From positions 186,001 to 250,000 of the forward strand of contig NZ_AP025493.1 of the NCBI RefSeq assembly GCF_024347515.1: a DNA stretch of 64,000 nucleotides. The letters are read 5' to 3'. Below, in pieces: positions 53,430-62,019 of the stretch; positions within the stretch are counted from its first letter, which is position 1; each line of letters opens with the position of its first letter. Origin of the DNA: Vibrio gigantis (GTDB lineage: Bacteria > Pseudomonadota > Gammaproteobacteria > Enterobacterales > Vibrionaceae). Below the pieces are notes generated by a model. That model was not told where the DNA came from, did no database searches, and worked only from the letters and a program-made list of their open reading frames with translations. A program made the position numbers and the translations under genes.

Positions 53430-53865
53430 TAATAAAAACTCATTTGTAGAGTCAATATTTAAATAAATATAACTAACAAAAAACCAGCATAATAATGGAT
53501 GTTATTCATAGTAATTACTTATCATTCACCACTAATAATGATTACTGTGAATTTAAGCTCTGAGTGATCTATCTCATATCAACGCCAATCAATATAAGCT
53601 TTCAGCGCCAATACACTAGCTAAAAGTAAGGATAAAGCTCCAGATTATGGTGGAACGTCAAAGTTATAATTTACACAAACAGTTCTGTTTGCATATAAAT
53701 GATATCTACTTCTCAAAATATGAACAATGAGCTGATAAGTTATTATTTTTTCAAAGATAAACTATGATTGATTATTGGGTAGGGCTGAGTTGGGTTTTAT
53801 AAAATATTGGGATGGAGGTCTAACAATTTACTTTAAAGGCTGATTAAAAAAGTTGACCCGTATTC
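53430..53865. other. AT-rich intergenic stretch, no gene recognised
   Basis: About 435 bases between the EAL gene start and the end of the next unknown gene hold only short frames with no ribosome binding sites and no strong hairpin. The composition is very AT-rich. Confidence 0.5.
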
Positions 53866-54501
53866 TTACTGCCACTGAAGTACCGCATAAAGTTGTAGGT
53901 ATTTACGAACTAATTGCTGATTTCCTGACCGTTTTAAAGGGTGTCCGTATTTTATAAAACAAGGGCTGATTTTAAAATTATTATTTAAGTCAGTAGCGAA
54001 TTGAGAATCACTCTCTCTTAGCGTAATACCTTGTTGGCTATATTCAGTGATCTCGTCTGGGAGCTCACCCATCCACCAATGCAATAACTCGCCGCTGTTT
54101 TTACTTCGGCTAATCCAATGATCGGAGACAATGATTAAAACGTCATTCGGTTGAATAGCAAATCCATACTCTTGTTGCCAATTATGGATGTCCAACATCA
54201 GCTTTCTTCGGCAGGTTTTCCCTGCGCTCACCATATGATGACTGATCATCCAAACGGTACCGATTTCGGAAGATATTCGGAAGTGTCTAGGAGTTTCACC
54301 AGAGGAAAGCATTTCAAGTGGGCTGATGTTACTTGCATGATCAAAACTAATGAAGGTGTGGTCCATTCGGCGGGCAAAAGCCTTGCCTATATGGTGCTCA
54401 CTGATCCCTTGGTTGTGTACCGTAGGGTAGTGGCGCTCACAAAGCTTTAAGCAATCGTCTTGAAACTGATTAACGCTTTTAATCACTAGATCTAATAACA
54501 A
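53866..54501 (-). CDS. Unknown protein, 211 aa
   Basis: I do not recognise this protein. It has no signal peptide or membrane helix. It looks like a folded alpha/beta protein with several His residues (ERHYPTVHNQGISEHHIG, VWMISHHMV, LLHWWMGELPDEI). The frame is uninterrupted with normal codon use. It is monocistronic with an AT-rich gap downstream. The many conserved-looking His/Asp/Glu could hint at a metal site, but there is no motif I can name. Confidence 0.6.
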   Translation of the reverse strand: MLLDLVIKSVNQFQDDCLKLCERHYPTVHNQGISEHHIGKAFARRMDHTFISFDHASNISPLEMLSSGETPRHFRISSEIGTVWMISHHMVSAGKTCRRKLMLDIHNWQQEYGFAIQPNDVLIIVSDHWISRSKNSGELLHWWMGELPDEITEYSQQGITLRESDSQFATDLNNNFKISPCFIKYGHPLKRSGNQQLVRKYLQLYAVLQWQ

Positions 54502-54753
54502 TGAAGTCCCTTATACACAGCTACTATCTTATTGATGGGCAATAGTACGGTAATTGCAGTGCCGTTACCTATCTTCAAAGTGCGAGTTCTTGATCTCTCT
54601 ATCAAAATTAGCCATTGCTGAGTGATTTTATGGATAGCACTGGCACTTCAATGGTCTGTATTCTAAATTATGAGGAATTCTAGCTAGTTACCACGAATAT
54701 AGTCTAGTCAGCAAATCACGATTGATCTACTTACTCTTTATTTGGAAACATTC

Positions 54754-54999
54754 ATGACCATTCAATTAGATTCGAAACAAAAATCTGAACTTACTCATAC
54801 GCTCCAAAAGTACCTACAAGATGAACTCGATGTGGAGCTGGGTCAGTTCGACACGGAGTTCTTAGTCGACTTTATCAGCAAAAAGTTTGGGGCGGTGTAT
54901 TACAACAAGGGGATAGAAGAGGCCCAAAAAGTGATGGAGCGTAAGATGTTAGATATCTCAGATGAGCTTTACGAGATCGAACAAATCGTTGAAATCTAA
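54754..54999 (+). CDS. DUF2164 family protein
   Basis: The 81 residues from ATG 54754 match the DUF2164 pattern: LDSKQKSELTHTLQKYLQDEL, then FDTEFLVDFISKKFGAVYYNKGI and an acidic C-terminus. The family's function is unknown; members are small cytosolic proteins. The longer TTG frame (54742) adds four residues with no support. It lies between an unknown leftward gene and the cytochrome b561 gene, probably as a separate transcript. Confidence 0.85.
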   Translation: MTIQLDSKQKSELTHTLQKYLQDELDVELGQFDTEFLVDFISKKFGAVYYNKGIEEAQKVMERKMLDISDELYEIEQIVEI

Positions 55000-55152
55000 C
55001 GTTTAGCTCAAAGTTGTTCAAATAATTTGAATAACTCGTTTAATTTGCAGTGATGTAACTATTGTAAAGCTTGGTAAATAATATGTTACACAAACTTAGT
55101 GTAGGGTACGCTTTTCAAAACTACACGACTCGTTAACATTCGGAAGAGATGC

Positions 55153-55692
55153 ATGGACAACAACGTTAGAAATTACAATCCTTTAGCAAGAGCGATGCAT
55201 TGGATTTCAGCACTCGCAATATTTGGTTTGTTTGGTGTAGGCCTTTGGATGGTTGATCTTTCATACTACAGCGAGTGGTACAAAACAGCGCCAGACTACC
55301 ACCGTTCGGTAGGCATTCTTTTGGCTGCCGTTACCGTTATCCGCTTACTTTGGAAACTAGTTACCGCGTCACCTAAAGTCGAAGGTAAAAGCTATGAAGT
55401 TGTAGCTGCGAAGGTCGCTCACGGCTTTATGTACATTAACTTAGCGGTATTATTTATTTCAGGTTATTTGATCTCGACATCAGATGGCCGTGGGATCGAC
55501 GTATTCAATTGGTTCACTGTACCAAGTATGGGTGAACTGTTTGCAAACCAATCTGATCTCGCAGGTACGGTTCACTACTATGCTGCATGGGTACTGATCA
55601 TCATGGCATCAGTGCACGCCTTAGCGGCGATAAAACACCACGTTATCGACAAAGACGATACGCTACGAAAAATGATAGGAGCTTCAAAATGA
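55153..55692 (+). CDS. Cytochrome b561
   Basis: The 179-aa inner-membrane protein has four helices and haem-ligand His residues of the CybB family (LARAMHWISALAIFG, YHRSVGILLAAVT, AAKVAHGFMYINLAV, VHYYAAWVLIIMASVHALAAIKHH). It would carry electrons between quinol and periplasmic or membrane partners. GGAAGAG precedes the ATG. Its stop overlaps the start of yceI (ATGA), a pairing frequent in gammaproteobacteria, which suggests the lipocalin-like YceI protein and this cytochrome act together, perhaps with isoprenoid quinones. Confidence 0.93.
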   Translation: MDNNVRNYNPLARAMHWISALAIFGLFGVGLWMVDLSYYSEWYKTAPDYHRSVGILLAAVTVIRLLWKLVTASPKVEGKSYEVVAAKVAHGFMYINLAVLFISGYLISTSDGRGIDVFNWFTVPSMGELFANQSDLAGTVHYYAAWVLIIMASVHALAAIKHHVIDKDDTLRKMIGASK

Positions 55693-56258
55693 AAAAGTCA
55701 ATTATCGCTACAGGATTAGCATTTGCAATGGCAATGCCTTTCGCTGCGAACGCCGCTGATTACGTGATTGATACAAAAGGTGCGCATGCTTCAGTTAACT
55801 TTAAAGTTAGCCACCTAGGTTACAGCTTTATCCAAGGTCGTTTTAATACATTCTCAGGTGACTTCTCATTTGATGAAAGCAACGTTGAAGCGTCTACAGT
55901 AAACGTAACGGTTGACACTACAAGCCTTGATTCAAACCACGCAGAACGTGATAAGCATATCCGTAGCGGCGATTTCATCGATGCTGGTAAGTTCTCTGAA
56001 GCGACATTTAACAGCACAAAAGTGGTTGATAAAGGCGACGGCAAACTTGAAGTTATGGGTGACCTTAAACTTCACGGCGTAACTAAGCCTATCGTTATCG
56101 AAGCTGAATTCATCGGTGCTGGTCAAGACCCATGGGGCGGTGAGCGTGCAGGTTTCGTTGGTACAACTCGTCTAGAACTTGCTGACTTCAATATTCCAGT
56201 AATGGGCGCTTCAAGCTACGTAGACATGGATCTACACGTTGAAGGTGTAAAGAAGTAA
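55689..56258 (+). CDS. yceI: YceI family periplasmic lipocalin-like protein
   Basis: From ATG 55689 (MKKSIIATGLAFAMAMPFAANA, a Sec signal cut after ANA) the mature ~168 residues have YceI signatures: DYVIDTKGAHASVNFKVSHLG, DTTSLDSNHAERDKHIRSGDF, VMGDLKLHGVTKPI. The fold binds long isoprenoids such as polyprenyl-quinones. It overlaps the cytochrome b561 stop by four bases, so the two are cotranslated. The frame upstream of 55689 runs inside the cytochrome gene and is not coding. A strong terminator follows. Confidence 0.94.
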   Translation: MKKSIIATGLAFAMAMPFAANAADYVIDTKGAHASVNFKVSHLGYSFIQGRFNTFSGDFSFDESNVEASTVNVTVDTTSLDSNHAERDKHIRSGDFIDAGKFSEATFNSTKVVDKGDGKLEVMGDLKLHGVTKPIVIEAEFIGAGQDPWGGERAGFVGTTRLELADFNIPVMGASSYVDMDLHVEGVKK

Positions 56259-56343
56259 TCTAGCTTTCTGACAGGTATCAATATTTTTTAGAAACATCAA
56301 AAGTTTAGTCGATACTAAATGGGTCAGCAGTTAGAAATAGAGA

Positions 56344-56376
56344 AAGGCGCAAAGTTTTCACTTTGCGCCTTTTTTA
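56344..56376 (+). terminator. Terminator of the b561-yceI operon
   Basis: AGGCGCAAAG and CTTTGCGCCT form a perfect ten-pair stem followed by a T run, 86 bases after yceI. Confidence 0.92.
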
Positions 56377-56568
56377 TTGAGATAAATGGCAACGTGTTTA
56401 GGTCTGTTTTGTGTCAAACCATTTAGTACGTTAAAGCCACCATTTGCCTCTAGCCAGTCAACGTTGCCATGACTGAGTTATCTAGTTGAACGACTAACCC
56501 CTAATAGTTCAACCTAAGATTCGTTACTTTGTTTCTAGTTAGGCGCTTGCTATGCAAACAGTCGCTAG
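56377..56568. other. Gap downstream of yceI and the channel-CBS gene
   Basis: No gene is seen between the yceI terminator and the end of the convergent channel-CBS gene. TAGTTGAACGACTAACCCCTA and similar short repeats occur, but there is no strong terminator for the leftward gene. Confidence 0.4.
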
Positions 56569-58020
56569 TTATGCAGTTTCTAGCTCAGCTTGAGGAACCA
56601 CGTTTAGTCGGTCACCGTAGATTGGACGCAGTGCTTGCATCACTTCAATGCGAGTCAATACACCTACCATTGCGCCATTTTCTAATACTGGAAGCATATG
56701 TGGTTGACTTACTTTCATTGCTTTTGCACGCTCTTCTAGAGAAAGAGAAGTCAGTCGAGTCGCGAAGCCCATGCTTGTAGTCGGGTACAGTTGCTCTTTG
56801 TCGATGCATAGGAACTCAGCAACGTCTACTAGCTTGTCATTTGCATCGATTGCCACAACGTCACGGCTCATAAGGTCTACGACTTTTTGGCCTTTAGTTG
56901 GGATGTAATCTTGGCACCAAAGGTCCACCATTACGTCATGAACAGAGAAGATACCAACCAGACGGCCTTCAACATCGCAAACAGGAGCGCTAACAAGTTG
57001 CGCGTCTAAAAGTGTATCAATCGCGACTGATGTTGGCATTTCTACGCTCAGTGTAATTGGTTGAGTGTTCATGATTTGCTTGATAATAGTTGCTGTGTTC
57101 ATAGTAATTTCCTTAACTGACGTAATTTCTGTTGTTTGTGTAATAGCGGTAATTTTTGCTGCTTTAAGTTGTGGGCGACGGTAGATGCTCCAATTGGCTA
57201 AGCCGACCAATACTGAACCACCTACGATGTTGCCGATTGTCACTGGTATTAAGTTTGCGGTGACAAATTGCATGACGTTTAAGTCTGCGTACTGCGCTGG
57301 TGTTGCGCCGATTTGTATCCAGAAGCTTTCTGGTGCGAATGCTTGAATCGTGATGCCTAGTGGCACCATAAACATATTCGCCACACAGTGTTCAAAGCCT
57401 GAACTTACGAACATTGCAACGGGTAATACGGTCATCATTGCTTTGGTCATTGCGTTAGCAGAGCTGAACGTTAACCAAATGGCTAAACACACCAACAAGT
57501 TACAAAGCACACCCAAAGCGAAAGCTTGAACAGGACTGTGGTGTAGCTTGTGTTGAGCAATATTCAGAGCGTTTAAGCCCCATTGCCCACCATCCAGTTG
57601 ATACAAGCCTGCGGCGCTTACCAAAGCCAGTAGGAACATGGCACCGATAAAGTTACCGACGTACACCTTGCCCCAGATAGACAGCATCTTAGTGAAGGTG
57701 ATTTGCTTGTTAGCCCATGAGATGCTTGATAACACCGAGCTAGTAAATAGCTCACCACCGCAAATCACAATCAAGATCAATCCCATACTGAATGCAAGAC
57801 CACCGGCTAAACGACTCAATCCCCATCCAGCATCAGCGCTACCCGTGGTTACCGTGATGTAGAATAGAAAAGCAAGCCCGATGAATGCACCAGCCATGAT
57901 CGCCAAACTTAATGTCATGCTGCTGGTTTTATTTGCTTTGCTTAATGCAAACTTCTCTGCTTCCGCCATCATTTCTGTTGGTGAAAACAGTTGATGATTT
58001 TCAGAAGTGCTGGTTGCCAT
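56569..58020 (-). CDS. Formate/nitrite (FocA-type) channel fused to a CBS-domain pair
   Basis: Residues ~1-280 are a six-helix FNT channel (SPTEMMAEAEKFAL, CGGELFTSSVL, VLCNLLVCLAIWLTF, HCVANMFMVPLGI, GNIVGGSVLVGLANW) that would carry formate or a related anion as a pentamer. A ~25-residue linker (TAITQTTEITSVKEI) leads to two CBS domains (~310-475: MNTQPITLSVEMPTSV, GIFSVHDVMVD, DLMSRDVVAIDAND, GVLTRIEVMQAL), which usually bind adenine nucleotides and regulate channels. At the junction an ATG (57100-57102) is preceded by AAGGAA at ideal spacing, so the CBS part may also be made alone. It is divergent from a LysR gene. Confidence 0.9.
   Translation of the reverse strand: MATSTSENHQLFSPTEMMAEAEKFALSKANKTSSMTLSLAIMAGAFIGLAFLFYITVTTGSADAGWGLSRLAGGLAFSMGLILIVICGGELFTSSVLSSISWANKQITFTKMLSIWGKVYVGNFIGAMFLLALVSAAGLYQLDGGQWGLNALNIAQHKLHHSPVQAFALGVLCNLLVCLAIWLTFSSANAMTKAMMTVLPVAMFVSSGFEHCVANMFMVPLGITIQAFAPESFWIQIGATPAQYADLNVMQFVTANLIPVTIGNIVGGSVLVGLANWSIYRRPQLKAAKITAITQTTEITSVKEITMNTATIIKQIMNTQPITLSVEMPTSVAIDTLLDAQLVSAPVCDVEGRLVGIFSVHDVMVDLWCQDYIPTKGQKVVDLMSRDVVAIDANDKLVDVAEFLCIDKEQLYPTTSMGFATRLTSLSLEERAKAMKVSQPHMLPVLENGAMVGVLTRIEVMQALRPIYGDRLNVVPQAELETA
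57100..57114 (-). promoter_or_regulatory. Internal Shine-Dalgarno and ATG in the channel-CBS gene
   Basis: On the minus strand AAGGAA, six bases, then ATG open the CBS part in frame (MNTATIIKQIM). This is as good a start site as any in the window and suggests a separately translated ~178-aa CBS protein, or a former gene boundary that fused. Confidence 0.65.
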
Positions 58021-58293
58021 ATCCCCCCCTTGAACAATCCGTCATGTGTAATTCCTAGTGTTAATGACTTGGTTAATCCGTAATGGTTAATCAGTAATGT
58101 TTTGCAGGGTTCGTTTCGTCCTGCCATTCCAGATTAGGGGGTTGGTAGGTAGAGGTAAAATTGATAATTTTTAAAAACCACATCAAATTTATTGATATAG
58201 ATTGGGTTACGAGTAAAATGAAATTGGTTGCTCATCGGCTTAACAAAAACAGAGCAACAGGAACCTGATAATTAAAAGAATTAAGGATGAATT

Positions 58294-59199
58294 TTGCGTT
58301 ATTCATTAAAGCAACTTGCGGTATTTGATGCGGTAGCAGATTCCGGGAGTGTCAGTCAGGCAGCGGATAAGTTGGCATTGACTCAGTCGGCGACAAGTAT
58401 GTCTCTTGCACAGTTGGAAAAAATGCTTGGCAGGCCTTTGTTTGAGAGGCAAGGTAAGCAAATGGCTCTGACTCATTGGGGCATGTGGTTGAGACCAAAA
58501 GCGAAGCGCTTACTGCAAGATGCGCAACAAATTGAGATGGGTTTCTACGAACAGCATTTGTTGAGTGGTGAACTCAAATTAGGCGCTAGCCAAACCCCGG
58601 CGGAACACCTCGTCCCGGACCTCATCAGTATTATTGATAACGACTTTCCTGAGATGCGAATCTCACTTGGCGTTCAAAGTACCGATGCTGTCATTGATGG
58701 TGTATTAGATTATCAATATGATTTGGGTGTTATCGAAGGTCGTTGTGACGATAGCCGAGTCCACCAAGAAGTGTGGTGTACCGACCATTTAACGGTGGTT
58801 GCGTCGGCTCATCACCCGTTTGCGAAGCGTGAAAGAGTAAGCTTGGCACAACTAGAGCAAGCAAAATGGGTATTACGCGAACATGGTTCGGGTACTCGCA
58901 AAGTTTTTGATAGCTCTATTCACCATTTAATTGGCGATCTCGATGTTTGGCGAGAGTACGAACACGTTCCTGTTTTAAGAAGTTTGGTTGCAAACGGCCC
59001 ATATTTAACGTGTCTACCTTATCTCGATGTCGAGCAGTTTGTTGAATCTGGCCAGCTTGTTACCTTAAACGTTCCTGAGCTTGAAATGGAAAGAACGTTG
59101 TCTTTTATTTGGCGTGCTGACATGGCAGAAAACCCGCTTGCTGAGTGTATCAAGCGAGAGGGTAAGCGTATGATGAAAGGCAAACGGTCGGTCCTGTAA
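58294..59199 (+). CDS. LysR-family transcriptional regulator
   Basis: Residues 1-60 form the winged helix-turn-helix (LKQLAVFDAVADSGSVSQAADKLALTQSATSMSLAQLEKMLG), followed by the two-lobed effector domain. It starts with TTG 58294, with AAGGA six bases before; no ATG fits the family N-terminus. It is divergent from the channel-CBS gene with ~270 bases between, the normal position for a LysR activator of that gene, and the DUF1097 gene follows on its own strand. The effector is unknown; formate or an anaerobic metabolite is a guess from context. Confidence 0.93.
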   Translation: MRYSLKQLAVFDAVADSGSVSQAADKLALTQSATSMSLAQLEKMLGRPLFERQGKQMALTHWGMWLRPKAKRLLQDAQQIEMGFYEQHLLSGELKLGASQTPAEHLVPDLISIIDNDFPEMRISLGVQSTDAVIDGVLDYQYDLGVIEGRCDDSRVHQEVWCTDHLTVVASAHHPFAKRERVSLAQLEQAKWVLREHGSGTRKVFDSSIHHLIGDLDVWREYEHVPVLRSLVANGPYLTCLPYLDVEQFVESGQLVTLNVPELEMERTLSFIWRADMAENPLAECIKREGKRMMKGKRSVL

Positions 59200-59403
59200 T
59201 CTTGATTTGATAAAATACCAATAACTAAATATGTTGAATAAGCGATTTCGGTCTCTATATGGTGATAAATGCGCAACCGCATACATTATTAATGTGATCA
59301 TGATCGGCTAAATAAGGGCTATCTTCCCATAGTATGCTTACTTGATTTTAAGTGAGGCTAAAACCGGTTGCGGACAATTACGTAATTAGGCTTTAGAAAT
59401 AGT

Positions 59404-59898
59404 ATGAGTACATTAGTCGCGATTTCATTAACAACAGGTATTTTGTCAGGTCTTTGGGGATGGATTGCTATCTCTTTCGGCTTATTGTCATGGGCAGGTT
59501 TCTTAGGTTGCACCAGTTACTTTGCGTCGCCAACAGGCGGGGTAAAAGGATTGGCAGGTAGCTTACTAACCAACATGACGGGCGTATTCTGGGCAATGGT
59601 GATTATCGAAAGCTCAACCTTCGCAGGGCTAGAGATTTTAGGCTATGTGATTACTGCTATTGTCGCTTTCTTTATGTGTATTCAAGCAAAACAAGCGTGG
59701 CTCGGTTATATCCCAGGAACCTTCATTGGTTGTTGTGCGACGTTTGCCGCAGGTGGCGATTGGCAACTTGTAGTACCATCTTTACTGCTTGGTGGTGTAT
59801 TTGGATATTTGATGAAAGCAACGGGTCTATGGCTTCACGAGAAATCGACTCAATCTTCGGAAGTTGTTGAACAAAACGCTAAACAGGCAAAGGCTTAA
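59404..59898 (+). CDS. DUF1097 (YcdZ-like) inner-membrane protein
   Basis: The 164 residues have five or so hydrophobic helices and match the DUF1097/YcdZ pattern (ISLTTGILSGLWGWIAISFG, WAGFLGCTSYFASPTGGVKG, NMTGVFWAMVII, WLGYIPGTFIGCCATFA). The family's function is unknown. It is 205 bases after the LysR gene on the same strand. A terminator hairpin follows at 59981. A distant resemblance of the Gly-rich helices to small anion or urea channel-like proteins is only an impression. Confidence 0.85.
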   Translation: MSTLVAISLTTGILSGLWGWIAISFGLLSWAGFLGCTSYFASPTGGVKGLAGSLLTNMTGVFWAMVIIESSTFAGLEILGYVITAIVAFFMCIQAKQAWLGYIPGTFIGCCATFAAGGDWQLVVPSLLLGGVFGYLMKATGLWLHEKSTQSSEVVEQNAKQAKA

Positions 59899-59980
59899 TG
59901 AATACGTTAAGCAGCGATGCTTTAGTCACTGTGAACTCTTGCAAGATAACCCCCAATTAATTTGTATATCAATTTATACA

Positions 59981-60007
59981 GGCACACCACTTGGTGTGCC
60001 TTTTTTG
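59981..60007 (+). terminator. Terminator of the DUF1097 gene
   Basis: GGCACACC and GGTGTGCC pair around ACTT and end in TTTTTT. Confidence 0.85.
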
Positions 60008-60080
60008 GTTTTGGGTCACGATAATCAATTAAAGATGTGATCAGCAGAGCAACTGATAGCATCGATAAAATAAATTATGC

Positions 60081-61781
60081 TTAGGTATTTCCATTCGCCA
60101 TGGTGATCACGCGTTTAAGTGTCCACCTTAACAACAATGGAATGCATTCTTGCCCTTGGTTTTCACAATGCGAGACGATCGCGAGTGCAAGGTCGGGTTT
60201 TGCGTGTTTCTTCAATACCTTAGCTACAACTTTCTTCGGAGGGATAGGGTGATCGTAAGGAATCTTAACCATGTCCCGGAAAAAGTTCTCGAAGCCATTC
60301 AAATACAAGTAATGTTCAATGTCTTTATCGGGCAGTTCAGTAAGGCGATGCCTCTCTTGGTCATTTCCCAATTTAGATATCACTGTCGCGGAATACTTTT
60401 TACCAGCGGCATCACCGTCAGTCACCACATGCCAATCAATACCAAACTCTTGAGCGACCTTAATCAGAGCCTTGAGTCCAGATTGAGCAAACTCAATAAT
60501 CTGTACACCTTCTGCTGCAAGGTTATAGCCACATTGATTGGCAAGTTCATTGAACAACCAAACTTCGGTTTCACCTTCTACTAATAACCAACAACGCGCA
60601 AACAGTGCTCCTGAACGGTGAAAGCGAATATGGAAACCAATTCGTCTTAGTTCATCTTTACTGAAGTGGTTCATGTTGAGTTGATTAGCGATGGTTTTAT
60701 CAGACTGACGTACTAAGCGACGAATTGATTGCAAAGGAACTGCTGCGAGTAGGTCGCCACTGTTGGTGGTGAGGATTTTCTGCATTGGCAATTTTTGCAT
60801 CAAGCTCCAAGCTCTTGCCAAGTGCGTTGGATGCAATCGACCTTCAGGATCTTCAAGGATCAAAAGAGGGCGTGCACATCTTCGTAAGTCGTTTGGTCCT
60901 TTAGCTTGCAGATAAGCGTTAAGTAACCCCATGAATAAGAGGCGGGTTTGCTTATTTTTGGTCTCTTCGACAAGTTGATGAATACTCTGGTCATTGGCAC
61001 CTGCAGAATAAAGCAATCCGTCTCGCTGTTTTCTAGGGTTACGACGAGAAGTACTTTTGAAAGAAAAGTAGTGTTCGATCAAGCTTTGCATCGACTCTAG
61101 ACTACTGCGCATTTCACCTTTGTTTACATGGCCAGGTATCGCCATTAAGCGACGGCAGGTGTTGTCGATGCGCTTTTCTATTCTTGCTTGGCGCCCATTA
61201 CCATTATTGGTACTGTTTCCGTTTGCGCCATTTCCATTGCTAGGAAGATGCGCATTGTGGTTTAGGGATTTGCCGTTAAAAGGACGATCGAAGTGCCTTG
61301 CATCTCGCAAGCGAATCACTGGGTGCAAGGTCATTAATTCTTGAGCGAGCTTTTCAGAATGATGAAGCTTGAGAGGGTTACCATCCAACCCTAAGAATGC
61401 ATAGTGGGTGGTGGTTTCGTACTGTTCTAATGTCGCACTGATTCGGTAATAAATGCGAAATACGCCAAACTCATCCTGAACCCAAATCGGTTTGAGTTTG
61501 CGATAACGACCAGCGTTGAGTTCACTCTTGTCGTTGGCCTTTAATGCCAGAACAATTTGAAGATGTTGAGACTGTGGATGTGAAACTGAGTAATCGACAT
61601 GAAAATCGGTCATTTCAAAGTGATATGGCACACCGTCTGAGGGCAGAACGACGGAAAGGGCATCCAATAATGAAGACTTACCCCAAGTATTTTCACCAAT
61701 CAGCGTGGTTAGCTCGTCAAACGCAAGTGACATGCGCTTGATACCTCGAAAGCCAGAAATCTCGATTCTTTCTAGTTGCAT
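60081..61781 (-). CDS. OLD-family ATP-dependent nuclease, YbjD-like
   Basis: The 566-aa protein combines an ABC ATPase (Walker A LIGENTWGKSSLLDAL, ~27-42; Walker B region RPLLILEDPEGRLHP) with a C-terminal Toprim nuclease (CWLLVEGETEVWLFNELA with the catalytic Glu, and VVTDGDAAGKKYSA with the Asp pair). It matches E. coli YbjD closely in arrangement (VIRLRDARHF, AQSGLKALIKVA). A low-complexity Asn/Gly insert (SNGNGANGNSTNNGNGRQ) lies in the helical middle. AGGAG precedes the ATG. YbjD is conserved in core genomes and is not clearly a defence gene; the role is in nucleic-acid processing. Confidence 0.92.
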   Translation of the reverse strand: MQLERIEISGFRGIKRMSLAFDELTTLIGENTWGKSSLLDALSVVLPSDGVPYHFEMTDFHVDYSVSHPQSQHLQIVLALKANDKSELNAGRYRKLKPIWVQDEFGVFRIYYRISATLEQYETTTHYAFLGLDGNPLKLHHSEKLAQELMTLHPVIRLRDARHFDRPFNGKSLNHNAHLPSNGNGANGNSTNNGNGRQARIEKRIDNTCRRLMAIPGHVNKGEMRSSLESMQSLIEHYFSFKSTSRRNPRKQRDGLLYSAGANDQSIHQLVEETKNKQTRLLFMGLLNAYLQAKGPNDLRRCARPLLILEDPEGRLHPTHLARAWSLMQKLPMQKILTTNSGDLLAAVPLQSIRRLVRQSDKTIANQLNMNHFSKDELRRIGFHIRFHRSGALFARCWLLVEGETEVWLFNELANQCGYNLAAEGVQIIEFAQSGLKALIKVAQEFGIDWHVVTDGDAAGKKYSATVISKLGNDQERHRLTELPDKDIEHYLYLNGFENFFRDMVKIPYDHPIPPKKVVAKVLKKHAKPDLALAIVSHCENQGQECIPLLLRWTLKRVITMANGNT

Positions 61782-62019
61782 AGGCTTACTCCTAACGGAA
61801 GGCTCTGCTAATTGTTTGAAAGCTAACAGATATCTTTAATCATAATCGAAAAATGCATAATCGGTATGCTCATCTGTCACAAAACCCACTCTTTGTTTAT
61901 ACGTCGCAAAATGAGATTTTTGATCTATCTCGAGTATTTTTTTGCAGTGCAGTTTCATAAAATTCACGATTCTGTCATGATTCTCGACCTAGTATGAAGG
62001 GACAAAGAGAGAAGAAAAT

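Noticed and set aside
55587-55688. N-terminal extension of yceI
   Set aside because: It lies within the cytochrome b561 coding region; the signal peptide begins at ATG 55689.
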